Part shown: one piece after another, positions 1-5,530 of the stretch
How positions within the stretch are numbered: the stretch's first letter is position 1
How the letters are laid out: every line of letters begins with the position of its first letter
Assembly (NCBI GenBank): GCA_030040115.1
Contig: JASHUH010000399.1
Location: forward strand, 1 to 5,744
Reading direction: 5' to 3'
Source: Acidobacteriaceae bacterium
GTDB taxonomy: Bacteria > Acidobacteriota > Terriglobia > Terriglobales > Acidobacteriaceae
DNA length: 5,744 bases
Made by a program: the position numbers and the translations under genes
The notes under the pieces: model-generated
What the model saw: the letters and a program-made list of their open reading frames with translations, nothing else
Databases searched by the model: none
What the model was told of the DNA's origin: nothing

Positions 1-1
1 G

Positions 2-913
2 GACTTTGAGGAGGACGAGTATCCGGTAGAGACCACGCTCCGGGGGACGGGCTTGTTCGCTGGTGCCCCCGAACCTCGTGTGATCGAGAAGAGAGTGGTC
101 GTAAATCGCGCTACAAGTAAGTCGCCGCGTCTGCTAATCCCCTTGAAGGACGAGCCCACTTTCATAAAGGTGACGAGTCGGCAGCCAATCAAAATCATGG
201 CTGGAGGACCGGGTGTTCATATCAAGCTACGTTGGGACGGAAAGGATGAGTTGTTGGCTGGCACTCCTCCCGAATGGACAATACACGTGATCTGCGAAGC
301 GCCTACGGTCGAACCGCCCTTCTTTGTAACGCGGCCGACGGATGGACGTTTCGAAATGCTGATCCAAGCTTCCGCAGGTTTAAAACCGGGCGAACAGCTC
401 AAGTTCGACATTGAGGCGGTCGGCCCGATAAAGACCCTTTCCACGGCATTCCTAGCGGACGTCATCGAACCGCCAACTCCACGGAAGATTCAGTCCAAGG
501 TGCTCGGCGGTGGGCAGAGGCGTCCCCCTTACGATCTTCGGTACGTGAAGAAGCCGGATTGGGCGGACGAAACGTGCTGGGGCCGAACATGGACCGGGGA
601 AGACCCTGGCTCGTTTGAGCCGCCGAGTTTGAAGTCACCGTTGACCATCTTCATCAACCAGGACATGGATCTGCTTTCAGGGTATCGAGAGATGCTTATT
701 GCTAAAAAGAACGCTGAGACGACGATTCAACAAAGGATCAATAAATACACCGCCCACGTCGCTTTCCATCTATTTCAGATGTCTGAGCGCCAAAGGCAAG
801 CCAAACAGCAAACCGATGAGCAACTCGGCGAAGCGCCCACTGAAGAGCAAATGCGTGAAGAGATCCAGCGCGTTTCGCGTACGCTGTTGAAACTCATGGA
901 GGTGTCGCAATGA
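2..913 (+). CDS. Unrecognised protein, C-terminal 303 codons (5' end outside window)
   Basis: The frame is open to the left edge, so the gene starts upstream. A TTG at 53 could serve as a start but has no convincing ribosome binding site, and the 17 codons before it read as acidic protein. Counting from the edge, residues about 45-141 alternate hydrophobic and polar residues with many Pro/Gly, like a beta-sandwich. Residues 167-175 form a Gly/Arg/Pro linker. A Trp/Cys-rich stretch (187-197) leads to a hydrophobic strand, PLTIFINQD (213-221). A helix with aromatic and His residues (KYTAHVAFHLFQM) and a charged, probably coiled tail (262-303) finish the protein. No signal peptide or membrane segment is visible. 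The strand-then-helix ending vaguely recalls C-terminal parts of large subtilase or GHKL-ATPase proteins in accessory islands, but that is from memory and weak. Third codon positions are visibly more A/T-rich than in nrdJ, which suggests a different origin. The stop overlaps another start (ATGA). Confidence 0.8.
   Translation, partial: DFEEDEYPVETTLRGTGLFAGAPEPRVIEKRVVVNRATSKSPRLLIPLKDEPTFIKVTSRQPIKIMAGGPGVHIKLRWDGKDELLAGTPPEWTIHVICEAPTVEPPFFVTRPTDGRFEMLIQASAGLKPGEQLKFDIEAVGPIKTLSTAFLADVIEPPTPRKIQSKVLGGGQRRPPYDLRYVKKPDWADETCWGRTWTGEDPGSFEPPSLKSPLTIFINQDMDLLSGYREMLIAKKNAETTIQQRINKYTAHVAFHLFQMSERQRQAKQQTDEQLGEAPTEEQMREEIQRVSRTLLKLMEVSQ
898..903 (+). promoter_or_regulatory. Strong ribosome binding site GGAGGT for the ATG at 910
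   Basis: GGAGGT lies inside the last codons of the upstream gene, six bases before an ATG that overlaps that gene's stop codon (ATGA). Motif, spacing and overlap are textbook for a translationally coupled second gene, although the frame that follows is only nine codons long. Confidence 0.6.
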
Positions 914-939
914 CCCAAACTGGCCGAGAGTCAATGTGA
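910..939 (+). pseudogene. Remnant 5' end of a translationally coupled downstream gene (MTQTGRESM, then stop)
   Basis: An ATG at 910 overlaps the TGA of the upstream gene and has GGAGGT at optimal distance, but the frame stops after nine codons. Such a site is normally the start of the next gene of an operon, so I infer that its body was removed or frameshifted. No long frame resumes in any + strand phase: the phase of the upstream gene stays open from 914 to 1048, including a 34-codon frame from ATG 944 that lacks a good ribosome binding site. Function of the lost gene is unknown. Alternatives are a genuine leader-type micropeptide or a chance ATG, though chance is less likely given the ribosome binding site. 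Confidence 0.45.
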
Positions 940-1130
940 AAGCATGAGGCTACGTTTCACAGGTAGGTATCCAGCCGCATTTGCTCCCCACCCCACGGAC
1001 GAACTCCTCACCATGCGTTTGCTGGAGCGTCCTGAGATTGCGATCTGACATTCGTTCCTACTCTTGATAACTCCGCCCGTCGCAGTTGCCACCTGCTCCA
1101 TGCACGAGACCGACATCCTTTAGGGCAAGA

Positions 1131-1162
1131 GGGATGAAGACCTTGCTATTGGCCTTCATCCC
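1131..1162. repeat. Inverted repeat GGGATGAAG / CTTCATCCC
   Basis: Nine-base arms (1131-1139 and 1154-1162) are perfect complements. After one A/C mismatch, CC and GG add two more pairs, leaving an 8-base loop. The hairpin would form in transcripts from either strand. It sits about 130 bases past the nrdJ stop and about 220 past the stop of the + strand gene. It lacks a T-run, so it is not a classic intrinsic terminator but could stabilise 3' ends. Its right arm is also one unit of the periodic array next to it. Confidence 0.6.
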
Positions 1163-1251
1163 CGATTCGCCGGTTTCAGCCCCAAAGTCCTTAAGTTCAG
1201 AGTTATGGGGTCTCAACTTCAGCCTTTTTGCTCAAAACTTCAGGCTTTTGC
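1153..1251 (-). repeat. Degenerate repeat array with about 21-nt period (core CTGAA on - strand)
   Basis: On the + strand TTCAG or TTCAT starts at 1155, 1175, 1196, 1218 and 1239, giving spacings of 20, 21, 22 and 21. Read on the - strand, the units carry CTGAA or ATGAA cores, often with G/C-rich arms such as GGGGCTGAAACC. The two rightmost units are the most alike: AACTTCAGCCTTTTTGC (1215-1231) and AACTTCAGGCTTTTGC (1236-1251). A related TTTAG at 1119 lies next to GCCCTAAAGG (- strand). I associate GGGCTGAAGCCC-like units with acidobacterial intergenic DNA, but this is recollection only. It is not CRISPR: there are no conserved repeats separated by unique spacers. Confidence 0.5.
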
Positions 1252-1268
1252 GTTAACCCACAGCTCCA

Positions 1269-1288
1269 GTAAAAGTACGTAAAAGTAG
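1269..1288. repeat. Two tandem copies of GTAAAAGTA abutting the nrdJ stop codon
   Basis: GTAAAAGTA occurs at 1269-1277 and again at 1279-1287, one base apart, giving a 10-base period that ends immediately outside the nrdJ TGA (1289-1291 as TCA on the + strand). It is short and A/T-rich, and may be slippage-derived. No function can be assigned. Confidence 0.5.
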
Positions 1289-4200
1289 TCAACTGCATCC
1301 GCTGGTGCTGCCGCAGCTCATGCAGCGGTAGCAGGAGCCGTTGCGAACCATGATGGCGCCGCAGGTGGGACAGCTTGGGGCGTCGCCCATCTCGTACATG
1401 CTGCGCATGGCTTCGGCGGCGTGATACACGCCGCGGTCCTGCAGCGTGGGGCCATGCGTGGTCTTGGCGCTGGCTTCCGGCGACTTCCAGGGCTGCGATT
1501 CGGGCGCGATGCCGCCGCCGCTGCCGGTTCCGGCTCGGCCCGCGCCCGCCGCGCCCGAGTCTCCGCCCGCCAGGTTCGACCCGCTGCTTGCCGCGCGGCC
1601 GCTCGTGCTCACCTGGTTCAAGCGCTTGGCCACTTCCGCAGCCAGGCGCGCCAGTTGCCGCGGTGAGGAAACCGGTTCTTCGTCACCATCCGGGTCGGCG
1701 AGCAGCGTGGGCGCGGCGGGCAATTGCGGGGCCTGGGGCGCAAGACCGGCAAAGAGCGTCAACTGCTCGCCCGAAAGAAAGCGCAGATTGAGCCAGCGGA
1801 AGATGTAGTCCATCAGGCTTTTGGCATAGCCGATCTGCTCATTGCCGGTCCAGCCGGAGGGTTCGAAGCGGGTGTGCGCGAACTTCTCGCACAGCACTCT
1901 GAGCTGAACGCCATGCTGCAGGGCCAGCGAAACCGAAGTGGCGAAGGCGTCCATCAATCCCGAAACCGTCGAGCCTTCCTTGGCCATCTTGATGAACAGT
2001 TCGCCGGGCTGGCCGCTGGGATACAGGCCGACCGTGATGTAGCCCTCGTGCCCCGCGATGGAAAACTTATGCGTGATCGAGGCGCGCTCTTCGGGCAAGC
2101 GATGGCGCACCGCGCGCGGAGGTCCGTTGAGGTCCTGCGGTTCTTCGGCGGGGATGCGCGGCGCCGGCGTGGCCGTGAGCACCGGAATGGCGACGGCTTT
2201 GGCGATTTCCTCGAGCGCGTTCTGGAAGGCTTGCGCCGCGGCCAGCATCTGCCTGGCCGGAACTTCAACCTTCTCGCCGCTCTTGGCTTCGAGAGCGAGC
2301 AGATCGGCCTCCGCAGGGGCCTGCGCAGCGGCCAGATGCGCGAGCACGCGGCCGCCCGCCTGGTCGAGCGCCGAAGGTTCCTTCTTTCCACCCACCGTGA
2401 TGTTCAGGCTCGTATTCAAGGGCTGCGTGCCTTTAGAGCCGTCGCGATAAATGGCGATCGCCTTGATGCCCTGGCGCCAACCTTCGGCGTAGGCTTCGGC
2501 GATGTCATCAACGCTGGCCTCATGGGGCAGATTCACGGTTTTGGAGATGGCGCCGGAAAGAAACGGCTGCGCCGCGGCCATCATCTTGATGTGGCCCATG
2601 TAATGAATCGAGCGCGTTCCCTTGGCCGGCTTAAAGCTGCAGTCGAAGACGGTCAGGTGCTCCGGCTTAATCCCCGGCGCGCCTTCGATGGTTCCCGTTG
2701 CGTCGATGTAGCTGACAATCGCGTTCACTTCGTCGGAGGAATAGCCCAATTTGAACAGCGCGGCCGGAACCGTGTTGTTGACGATCTTGATCATGCCGCC
2801 GCCCACCAGCTTCTTGTACTTCACCAGCGCCAAATCGGGCTCGATGCCGGTGGTGTCGCAATCCATCATGAAGCCGATCGTGCCCGTCGGGGCCAGCACC
2901 GTGGTTTGCGAGTTGCGATACCCGTGGCGCTCGCCGTAAAACAGCGCCATATCCCAAGAGTCGCGGCTGGCTTCAATTAAGGCGTCAAGCTGTGGAACCG
3001 TGAACGGCTCGCCGCTGTGGCGCGACTTGCCGATGTTGTTCACCTCCGCGCGATGCATGCGGATCACGTCGAGGAAGGGTTCGCGATTGACATAAAAGCC
3101 GGGGCAGGTGCCGCCTCGGCGCGCGGAGTCGCCCGCGGTCTGCGCGGTCAGCGGCGTGGCCGAGGCCAGCGGCCGGCATTGCGCGGCGATGATCGCCGAC
3201 TGCAGGTAGGCTTGCCCGGTCATGATCGCCGTCATGGCCGCAGCCAGGTCGCGGCCGGCGGCCGAGTCATAGGGCAGGCCGAAGGCCATCAGCAGCGCGC
3301 CCAGGTTCGCATAGCCCAGGCCCAGCGGCCGGTAATCGTGCGAGTTGCGCGCAATTGACTCGGTGGGGTAACCGGAGTTGTCCACCAGGATCTCCATCGC
3401 CGTGATCATCACCGAAATGGCGTGGCGATACGCGGGAATATCGAATGTCCCCGCGGGCGTAACGAACTTGAGCAGGTTGAAGCTGGCCAGGTTGCACGCC
3501 GAATTATCCAGGAACATGTACTCCGAGCAGGGATTCGAGGCATTGATCCGCGCCGTATTCTTGCTCGTGTGCCAGCGGTTGATGGTGGTGTCGAATTGCA
3601 TGCCGGGGTCGCCGCACAGCCACGTCGCTTCCGCGATCTTATGCATGATCTCGCGGGCCTTGTAGGTCCTGATCGGCTGATGGTCGCGCACCGTGTAGGT
3701 GGTGAAATCGCCATCCGACTCGTAGGCGCGCATGAACTCGTCGGAAACGCGGACAGAATTATTCGCGTTCTGGAAAAAGATCGACGAGTAGGCTTCCGAA
3801 TCCGGCCCCGAGCCATCGTAGCCGGCGCGGATCAGCGTGAAAGCCTTGGCTTCTTCCTTGGCCTTGCATTCGATGAACTCGAGAATGTCAGGGTGGTCAA
3901 CGTTCAGGATCACCATCTTGGCGGCGCGCCGCGTCTTGCCGCCGGACTTAATGACACCCGCAAACGCGTCAAAGCCGCGCATGAAGCTCAACGGACCCGA
4001 GGCCTGGCCGCCGCCCGAAAGGTGCTCCATCGAGCCGCGAATCGAGGACAGATTCGTTCCCGTACCCGATCCCCACTTGAACAGCATCCCCTCGGTTTTG
4101 GCCAGCGTGAGGATGGAGTCCAGCGAGTCGTCCACGGCGTTGATGAAGCAGGCCGAGCACTGCGGATTGTGATAACCGGTGGCCGAGTACTTCACCCCGC

Positions 4201-4702
4201 CTGTGGCCGCGTCCCAGTGCCAGTTCAGGCCATCGGCTTCCGGCTCCAGCCGGTCGCAGCCTACATTGAACCACACCGGGGAATTGAAAGCGGCTCTCTG
4301 TGTCAGCAGCATCGCGGCCAGCTCGTCGTGGAAGATCTGGGCGTCGGTGATGGACGCAAAGTATCCGCCGGCCATGCCCCAATCCCGCACCGTCTCCGCC
4401 ACGCGCGCCACCAGTTGCCGAACCCCGGTTTCGCGTTCCGGCGTGCCCAACCGGCCGTGGAGGTACTTCGAGGCCACAATATTGGTTGCGGTCATCGACC
4501 AGTCGGCCGGAACCTCGACATTCTTCTGCTCGAAGATGGTGTTGCCCTTCGTATCGGTGATGGCGGCAGTGCGCCGCTCCCATGGGAGCTCGTCGTAAGG
4601 CGAAACACCCTCCCTCGAGAAACGGCGGGTAAAGATCAGCCCGCCGGGAGCATGCATGCCGTGAAATGCGGTGGTAGAAGCTTGAAAATGGGTCTCGCTC
4701 AT
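1289..4702 (-). CDS. nrdJ: Class II (adenosylcobalamin-dependent) ribonucleotide reductase
   Basis: NrdJ reduces ribonucleotides to deoxyribonucleotides in the cytoplasm, using adenosylcobalamin to form a thiyl radical, with or without oxygen. In 1137 residues: an N-terminal region (about 21-48, with FTRRFSREGVSPYDELPWE) typical of NrdJ; NPQCSACFI, whose C185 is the likely first redox cysteine; NPCSEY with N390, thiyl C392 and E394; C403, the redox partner, 11 residues after C392 as in Thermotoga NrdJ; and phosphate-loop APTGTIG (604-610). An Ala-rich linker (about 763-868) precedes a TSCPD domain (873-976). A Gly/Ala/Ser-rich linker (about 987-1083) leads to a tail with C1111, C1114, C1124, C1127, C1130 and C1136, probably a zinc and/or disulfide-relay element. 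The start at 4702 is chosen because NrdJ similarity begins just after it and GAGAGGA precedes it; the frame stays open to a GTG at 4933. No RNR small subunit or activase lies nearby, as expected. It appears monocistronic. Confidence 0.96.
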   Translation of the reverse strand: MSETHFQASTTAFHGMHAPGGLIFTRRFSREGVSPYDELPWERRTAAITDTKGNTIFEQKNVEVPADWSMTATNIVASKYLHGRLGTPERETGVRQLVARVAETVRDWGMAGGYFASITDAQIFHDELAAMLLTQRAAFNSPVWFNVGCDRLEPEADGLNWHWDAATGGVKYSATGYHNPQCSACFINAVDDSLDSILTLAKTEGMLFKWGSGTGTNLSSIRGSMEHLSGGGQASGPLSFMRGFDAFAGVIKSGGKTRRAAKMVILNVDHPDILEFIECKAKEEAKAFTLIRAGYDGSGPDSEAYSSIFFQNANNSVRVSDEFMRAYESDGDFTTYTVRDHQPIRTYKAREIMHKIAEATWLCGDPGMQFDTTINRWHTSKNTARINASNPCSEYMFLDNSACNLASFNLLKFVTPAGTFDIPAYRHAISVMITAMEILVDNSGYPTESIARNSHDYRPLGLGYANLGALLMAFGLPYDSAAGRDLAAAMTAIMTGQAYLQSAIIAAQCRPLASATPLTAQTAGDSARRGGTCPGFYVNREPFLDVIRMHRAEVNNIGKSRHSGEPFTVPQLDALIEASRDSWDMALFYGERHGYRNSQTTVLAPTGTIGFMMDCDTTGIEPDLALVKYKKLVGGGMIKIVNNTVPAALFKLGYSSDEVNAIVSYIDATGTIEGAPGIKPEHLTVFDCSFKPAKGTRSIHYMGHIKMMAAAQPFLSGAISKTVNLPHEASVDDIAEAYAEGWRQGIKAIAIYRDGSKGTQPLNTSLNITVGGKKEPSALDQAGGRVLAHLAAAQAPAEADLLALEAKSGEKVEVPARQMLAAAQAFQNALEEIAKAVAIPVLTATPAPRIPAEEPQDLNGPPRAVRHRLPEERASITHKFSIAGHEGYITVGLYPSGQPGELFIKMAKEGSTVSGLMDAFATSVSLALQHGVQLRVLCEKFAHTRFEPSGWTGNEQIGYAKSLMDYIFRWLNLRFLSGEQLTLFAGLAPQAPQLPAAPTLLADPDGDEEPVSSPRQLARLAAEVAKRLNQVSTSGRAASSGSNLAGGDSGAAGAGRAGTGSGGGIAPESQPWKSPEASAKTTHGPTLQDRGVYHAAEAMRSMYEMGDAPSCPTCGAIMVRNGSCYRCMSCGSTSGCS

Positions 4703-5009
4703 GGAATCCTCTCGATCGGCAAATTCAGTAAAACCACCCTCCGCGCGGCGCGTGCCGGCCGGGAAGAAGGGCGTGTCGTCTCGAACAACCAACGGGAACT
4801 GGGATCGTAAAATGCCGCGAATCGATGAACCTTCAGCGGCCCTTCGGCGTGTCCTTGCGCCGGTCATTCCTAACAGTCCGTAGTAGAGCAGTTTCCAGGT
4901 CAATTGCCGTCTCCAACCACCCCCAATGAACACCTAACCCTTGGGTAAACGCTCCTCTGGAAGCAGTCGCTGCGGGTTTTGCCAGTGTGAAACTGCTGTT
5001 AAAGCCGCA
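4703..5009 (-). other. Long nrdJ 5' leader (about 300 nt), apparently noncoding
   Basis: If transcription starts about seven bases past the predicted -10, near 5009, the nrdJ leader is about 307 nt. The nrdJ frame is open through its proximal 231 nt (77 codons back to GTG 4933), but that peptide is Arg/Gly-rich and unlike NrdJ, so I treat it as untranslated. The leader is rich in potential stems, for example GGCGCAAGGACACGCC (4846-4861, - strand) and the CG-palindromic stretch 4741-4762. A phrase reading CCCGCAGCGACTGC on the - strand (near 4962-4975) recalls part of a cobalamin riboswitch core, but the rest of the consensus and the B12 box are not there, so no riboswitch is called. Confidence 0.4.
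4707..4713 (-). promoter_or_regulatory. Ribosome binding site GAGAGGA deciding the nrdJ start
   Basis: On the - strand GAGAGGA is followed by TTCC and then ATG (4702-4700). The spacing is slightly short but functional. It supports the 4702 start over the in-frame GTG at 4933, which has only a weak purine stretch before it and lies where the predicted peptide has no NrdJ character. Confidence 0.7.
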
Positions 5010-5010
5010 G
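4970..5010 (-). other. Hairpin at the predicted 5' end of the nrdJ transcript
   Basis: CTGCGG (4970-4975) and CCGCAG (5005-5010) pair perfectly. After one mismatch a TTT/AAA extension adds three pairs (4977-4979 with 5001-5003), and a small nested CAGT/ACTG stem can form inside. It would lie at the extreme 5' end of the leader and could protect the transcript or take part in a regulatory fold. Position is relative to an inferred start site. Confidence 0.4.
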
Positions 5011-5015
5011 ATGAA

Positions 5016-5044
5016 AAAATACCGCTGTCTGTGGTGGATGTCAA
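5016..5044 (-). promoter_or_regulatory. Sigma70-type promoter for nrdJ
   Basis: The - strand reads TTGACA (5044-5039, a perfect -35), exactly 17 bases, then TATTTT (5021-5016, 4 of 6 to TATAAT). Orientation and position fit nrdJ, whose start lies about 310 bases downstream. No competing gene lies between them. The NrdR-like box is 7 bases upstream of the -35. Confidence 0.6.
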
Positions 5045-5051
5045 CAGTTCA

Positions 5052-5067
5052 CCCCTATATATTGTAT
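5052..5067 (-). promoter_or_regulatory. NrdR box (ribonucleotide reductase repressor site)
   Basis: The - strand sequence ATACAATATATAGGGG matches 13 of 16 positions of the NrdR-box consensus as I know it (aCaCwAtATaTwGtgt), including the whole CAATATATAG core. NrdR is a zinc/ATP-cone repressor that shuts off nrd operons when dATP is high, and its sites lie at nrd promoters across bacteria. Here the site sits directly upstream of the nrdJ -35. The usual second box about 31-32 bp away is not recognisable on either side (about 6 of 16 matches at best at the positions checked), so it is either degenerate or absent. Confidence 0.6.
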
Positions 5068-5106
5068 TTTGTTCTCACTTTGGACGCCTAATTCGGGAAT
5101 TGCGGG

Positions 5107-5125
5107 GCTTTTCCCTGTGGAAAGC
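5107..5125. repeat. Imperfect inverted repeat with DnaA-box-like half
   Basis: GCTTTTCC and GGAAAGC flank CTGT, pairing with one unpaired base. The - strand reads CTTTCCACA, 8 of 9 to the relaxed DnaA box TTWTNCACA. It lies about 40 bases upstream of the NrdR-like box. One isolated near-match is weak evidence for DnaA binding. Confidence 0.3.
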
Positions 5126-5160
5126 TGGGGTAGAACGACCGGGCGCCGCATGGCCAATGC

Positions 5161-5182
5161 GAGAGCAACTGACAAAGCTCTC
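5161..5182. repeat. Inverted repeat GAGAGC / GCTCTC
   Basis: Six-base perfect arms (5161-5166, 5177-5182) surround a ten-base loop. It is not followed by a T-run on either strand, and no role can be assigned. Confidence 0.35.
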
Positions 5183-5283
5183 CAGGGACGGCGAATCGCA
5201 GTCACGCTTTTAAGGCTAGACTCGCCTTGCCGGCGGGTTCAAGGCGCGGAACGGTGCGGATGTGTGGAGAAACCGGGGCGAAA

Positions 5284-5369
5284 CGCGCGCAGCACTTCGC
5301 TGGCGTTGGCGTACAGCCCGCTCTCCACGCGCGCGCCAGGAGTACGCGGCCAGTCGCGGTCGAGGGCAT
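5284..5369 (-). pseudogene. Relic of a ParD-type ribbon-helix-helix antitoxin gene
   Basis: ParD antitoxins bind DNA through a short N-terminal ribbon-helix-helix and neutralise ParE toxins. On the - strand, an ATG at 5369, preceded by AAAGGAG (5378-5372), encodes MPST, a common way for ParD to start. About 29 bases later, in another phase, RVESGLYANASEVLRA is encoded (5331-5284), which closely follows the ParD signature of the VESGRYxNASEVVRA type. An intact ParD has roughly 15 codons between these parts, so a small deletion with frameshift is implied. After LRA the sequence departs from the family (no LRLLEE-like continuation), and no ParE follows. It is therefore a decayed fragment, not a working antitoxin. 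The match is from family knowledge, not an alignment. Confidence 0.6.
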
Positions 5370-5474
5370 GACTCCTTTCGCATCCCGTCCCGAAGCTGCC
5401 GGGTAAACGGGCGGTGAAGCTGCAGCCGAACACCTGACTACCTCAAGAAACAGTAGCCGATCCCGTACGCCAAG

Positions 5475-5497
5475 GCGGCCTGGCCCCACGGGGCCGC
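5475..5497. repeat. GC-rich nested palindrome upstream of the coiled-coil gene
   Basis: GGCCCC (5482-5487) and GGGGCC (5490-5495) are perfect complements around AC, while GCGGCC (5475-5480) and GGCCGC (5492-5497) form an alternative longer-loop stem. It lies 33 bases before the ATG at 5531. Without a T-run it is not an intrinsic terminator. It could be a 5' leader hairpin or a dyad operator. Confidence 0.45.
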
Positions 5498-5518
5498 TAG
5501 CGTGGCATGATGGATCAT

Positions 5519-5524
5519 GGAGGG
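5519..5524 (+). promoter_or_regulatory. Ribosome binding site GGAGGG for the gene at 5531
   Basis: GGAGGG lies six bases before ATG 5531, near-ideal sequence and spacing. It fixes the start of a frame that runs off the window. Confidence 0.7.
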
Positions 5525-5530
5525 TCTGGA

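Larger units (their letters stand above)
914..1288. other. Convergent intergenic region without a credible gene
   Basis: Two genes point at each other across these 375 bases. The only frame above 60 codons lies on the - strand (931-1116); it has no recognisable family and no good ribosome binding site. The right half holds a periodic repeat array, an inverted repeat and a tandem repeat, listed separately. No intrinsic terminator with a T-run is visible for either gene, and no tRNA or other known RNA gene was recognised. Confidence 0.6.
5068..5530. other. Intergenic region without an intact gene
   Basis: This stretch separates the nrdJ promoter from the + strand coiled-coil gene. Overlapping frames up to 100 codons exist on both strands, but none shows a family or a sensible start, apart from the antitoxin relic listed separately. 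It also holds inverted repeats at 5107-5125, 5161-5182 and 5475-5497. I see no tRNA, insertion sequence ends or clear promoter for the gene at 5531. Confidence 0.55.

Noticed and set aside
931..1116. 61-codon frame on the - strand between the convergent genes
   Set aside because: No ribosome binding site or family, and composition consistent with noncoding DNA.
1131..1162. Intrinsic terminator for nrdJ or the first gene
   Set aside because: A good stem, but no T-run follows on either strand and the distance from both stop codons is large.
1153..1251. CRISPR array
   Set aside because: Units are about 21 nt with only short shared cores and no unique spacers.
1724..2980. 418-codon open frame on the + strand opposite the nrdJ 3' half
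   Set aside because: Same reason: antisense shadow with Arg-rich composition, no ribosome binding site and no family resemblance.
3422..4810. 462-codon open frame on the + strand opposite nrdJ
   Set aside because: It is antisense to a complete, well-conserved NrdJ. Its protein is Arg/Gly/Ala/His-rich with no domain, as expected from mirror-image codons of a GC-rich gene.
4703..4933. Extension of nrdJ to a GTG at 4933
   Set aside because: The added 77 residues lack NrdJ character, whereas the ATG at 4702 has GAGAGGA before it and family similarity starts right after it.
4955..5010. Cobalamin riboswitch in the nrdJ leader
   Set aside because: Only a CCCGCAGCGACTGC-like phrase is present. The GGUG/AAUCC segment and a B12 box of the GCCAGGAGACC type are not recognisable in correct order.
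5225..5262. tRNA T-arm suggested by GGGTTCAAGG
   Set aside because: The flanking bases do not form the five-pair T stem, and no acceptor or anticodon arm can be built around it.
5069..5371. 100-codon + strand frame across the nrdJ upstream region
   Set aside because: It starts inside the NrdR/promoter region at a non-ATG codon, is Arg-rich without domain features, and runs antisense across the ParD relic.
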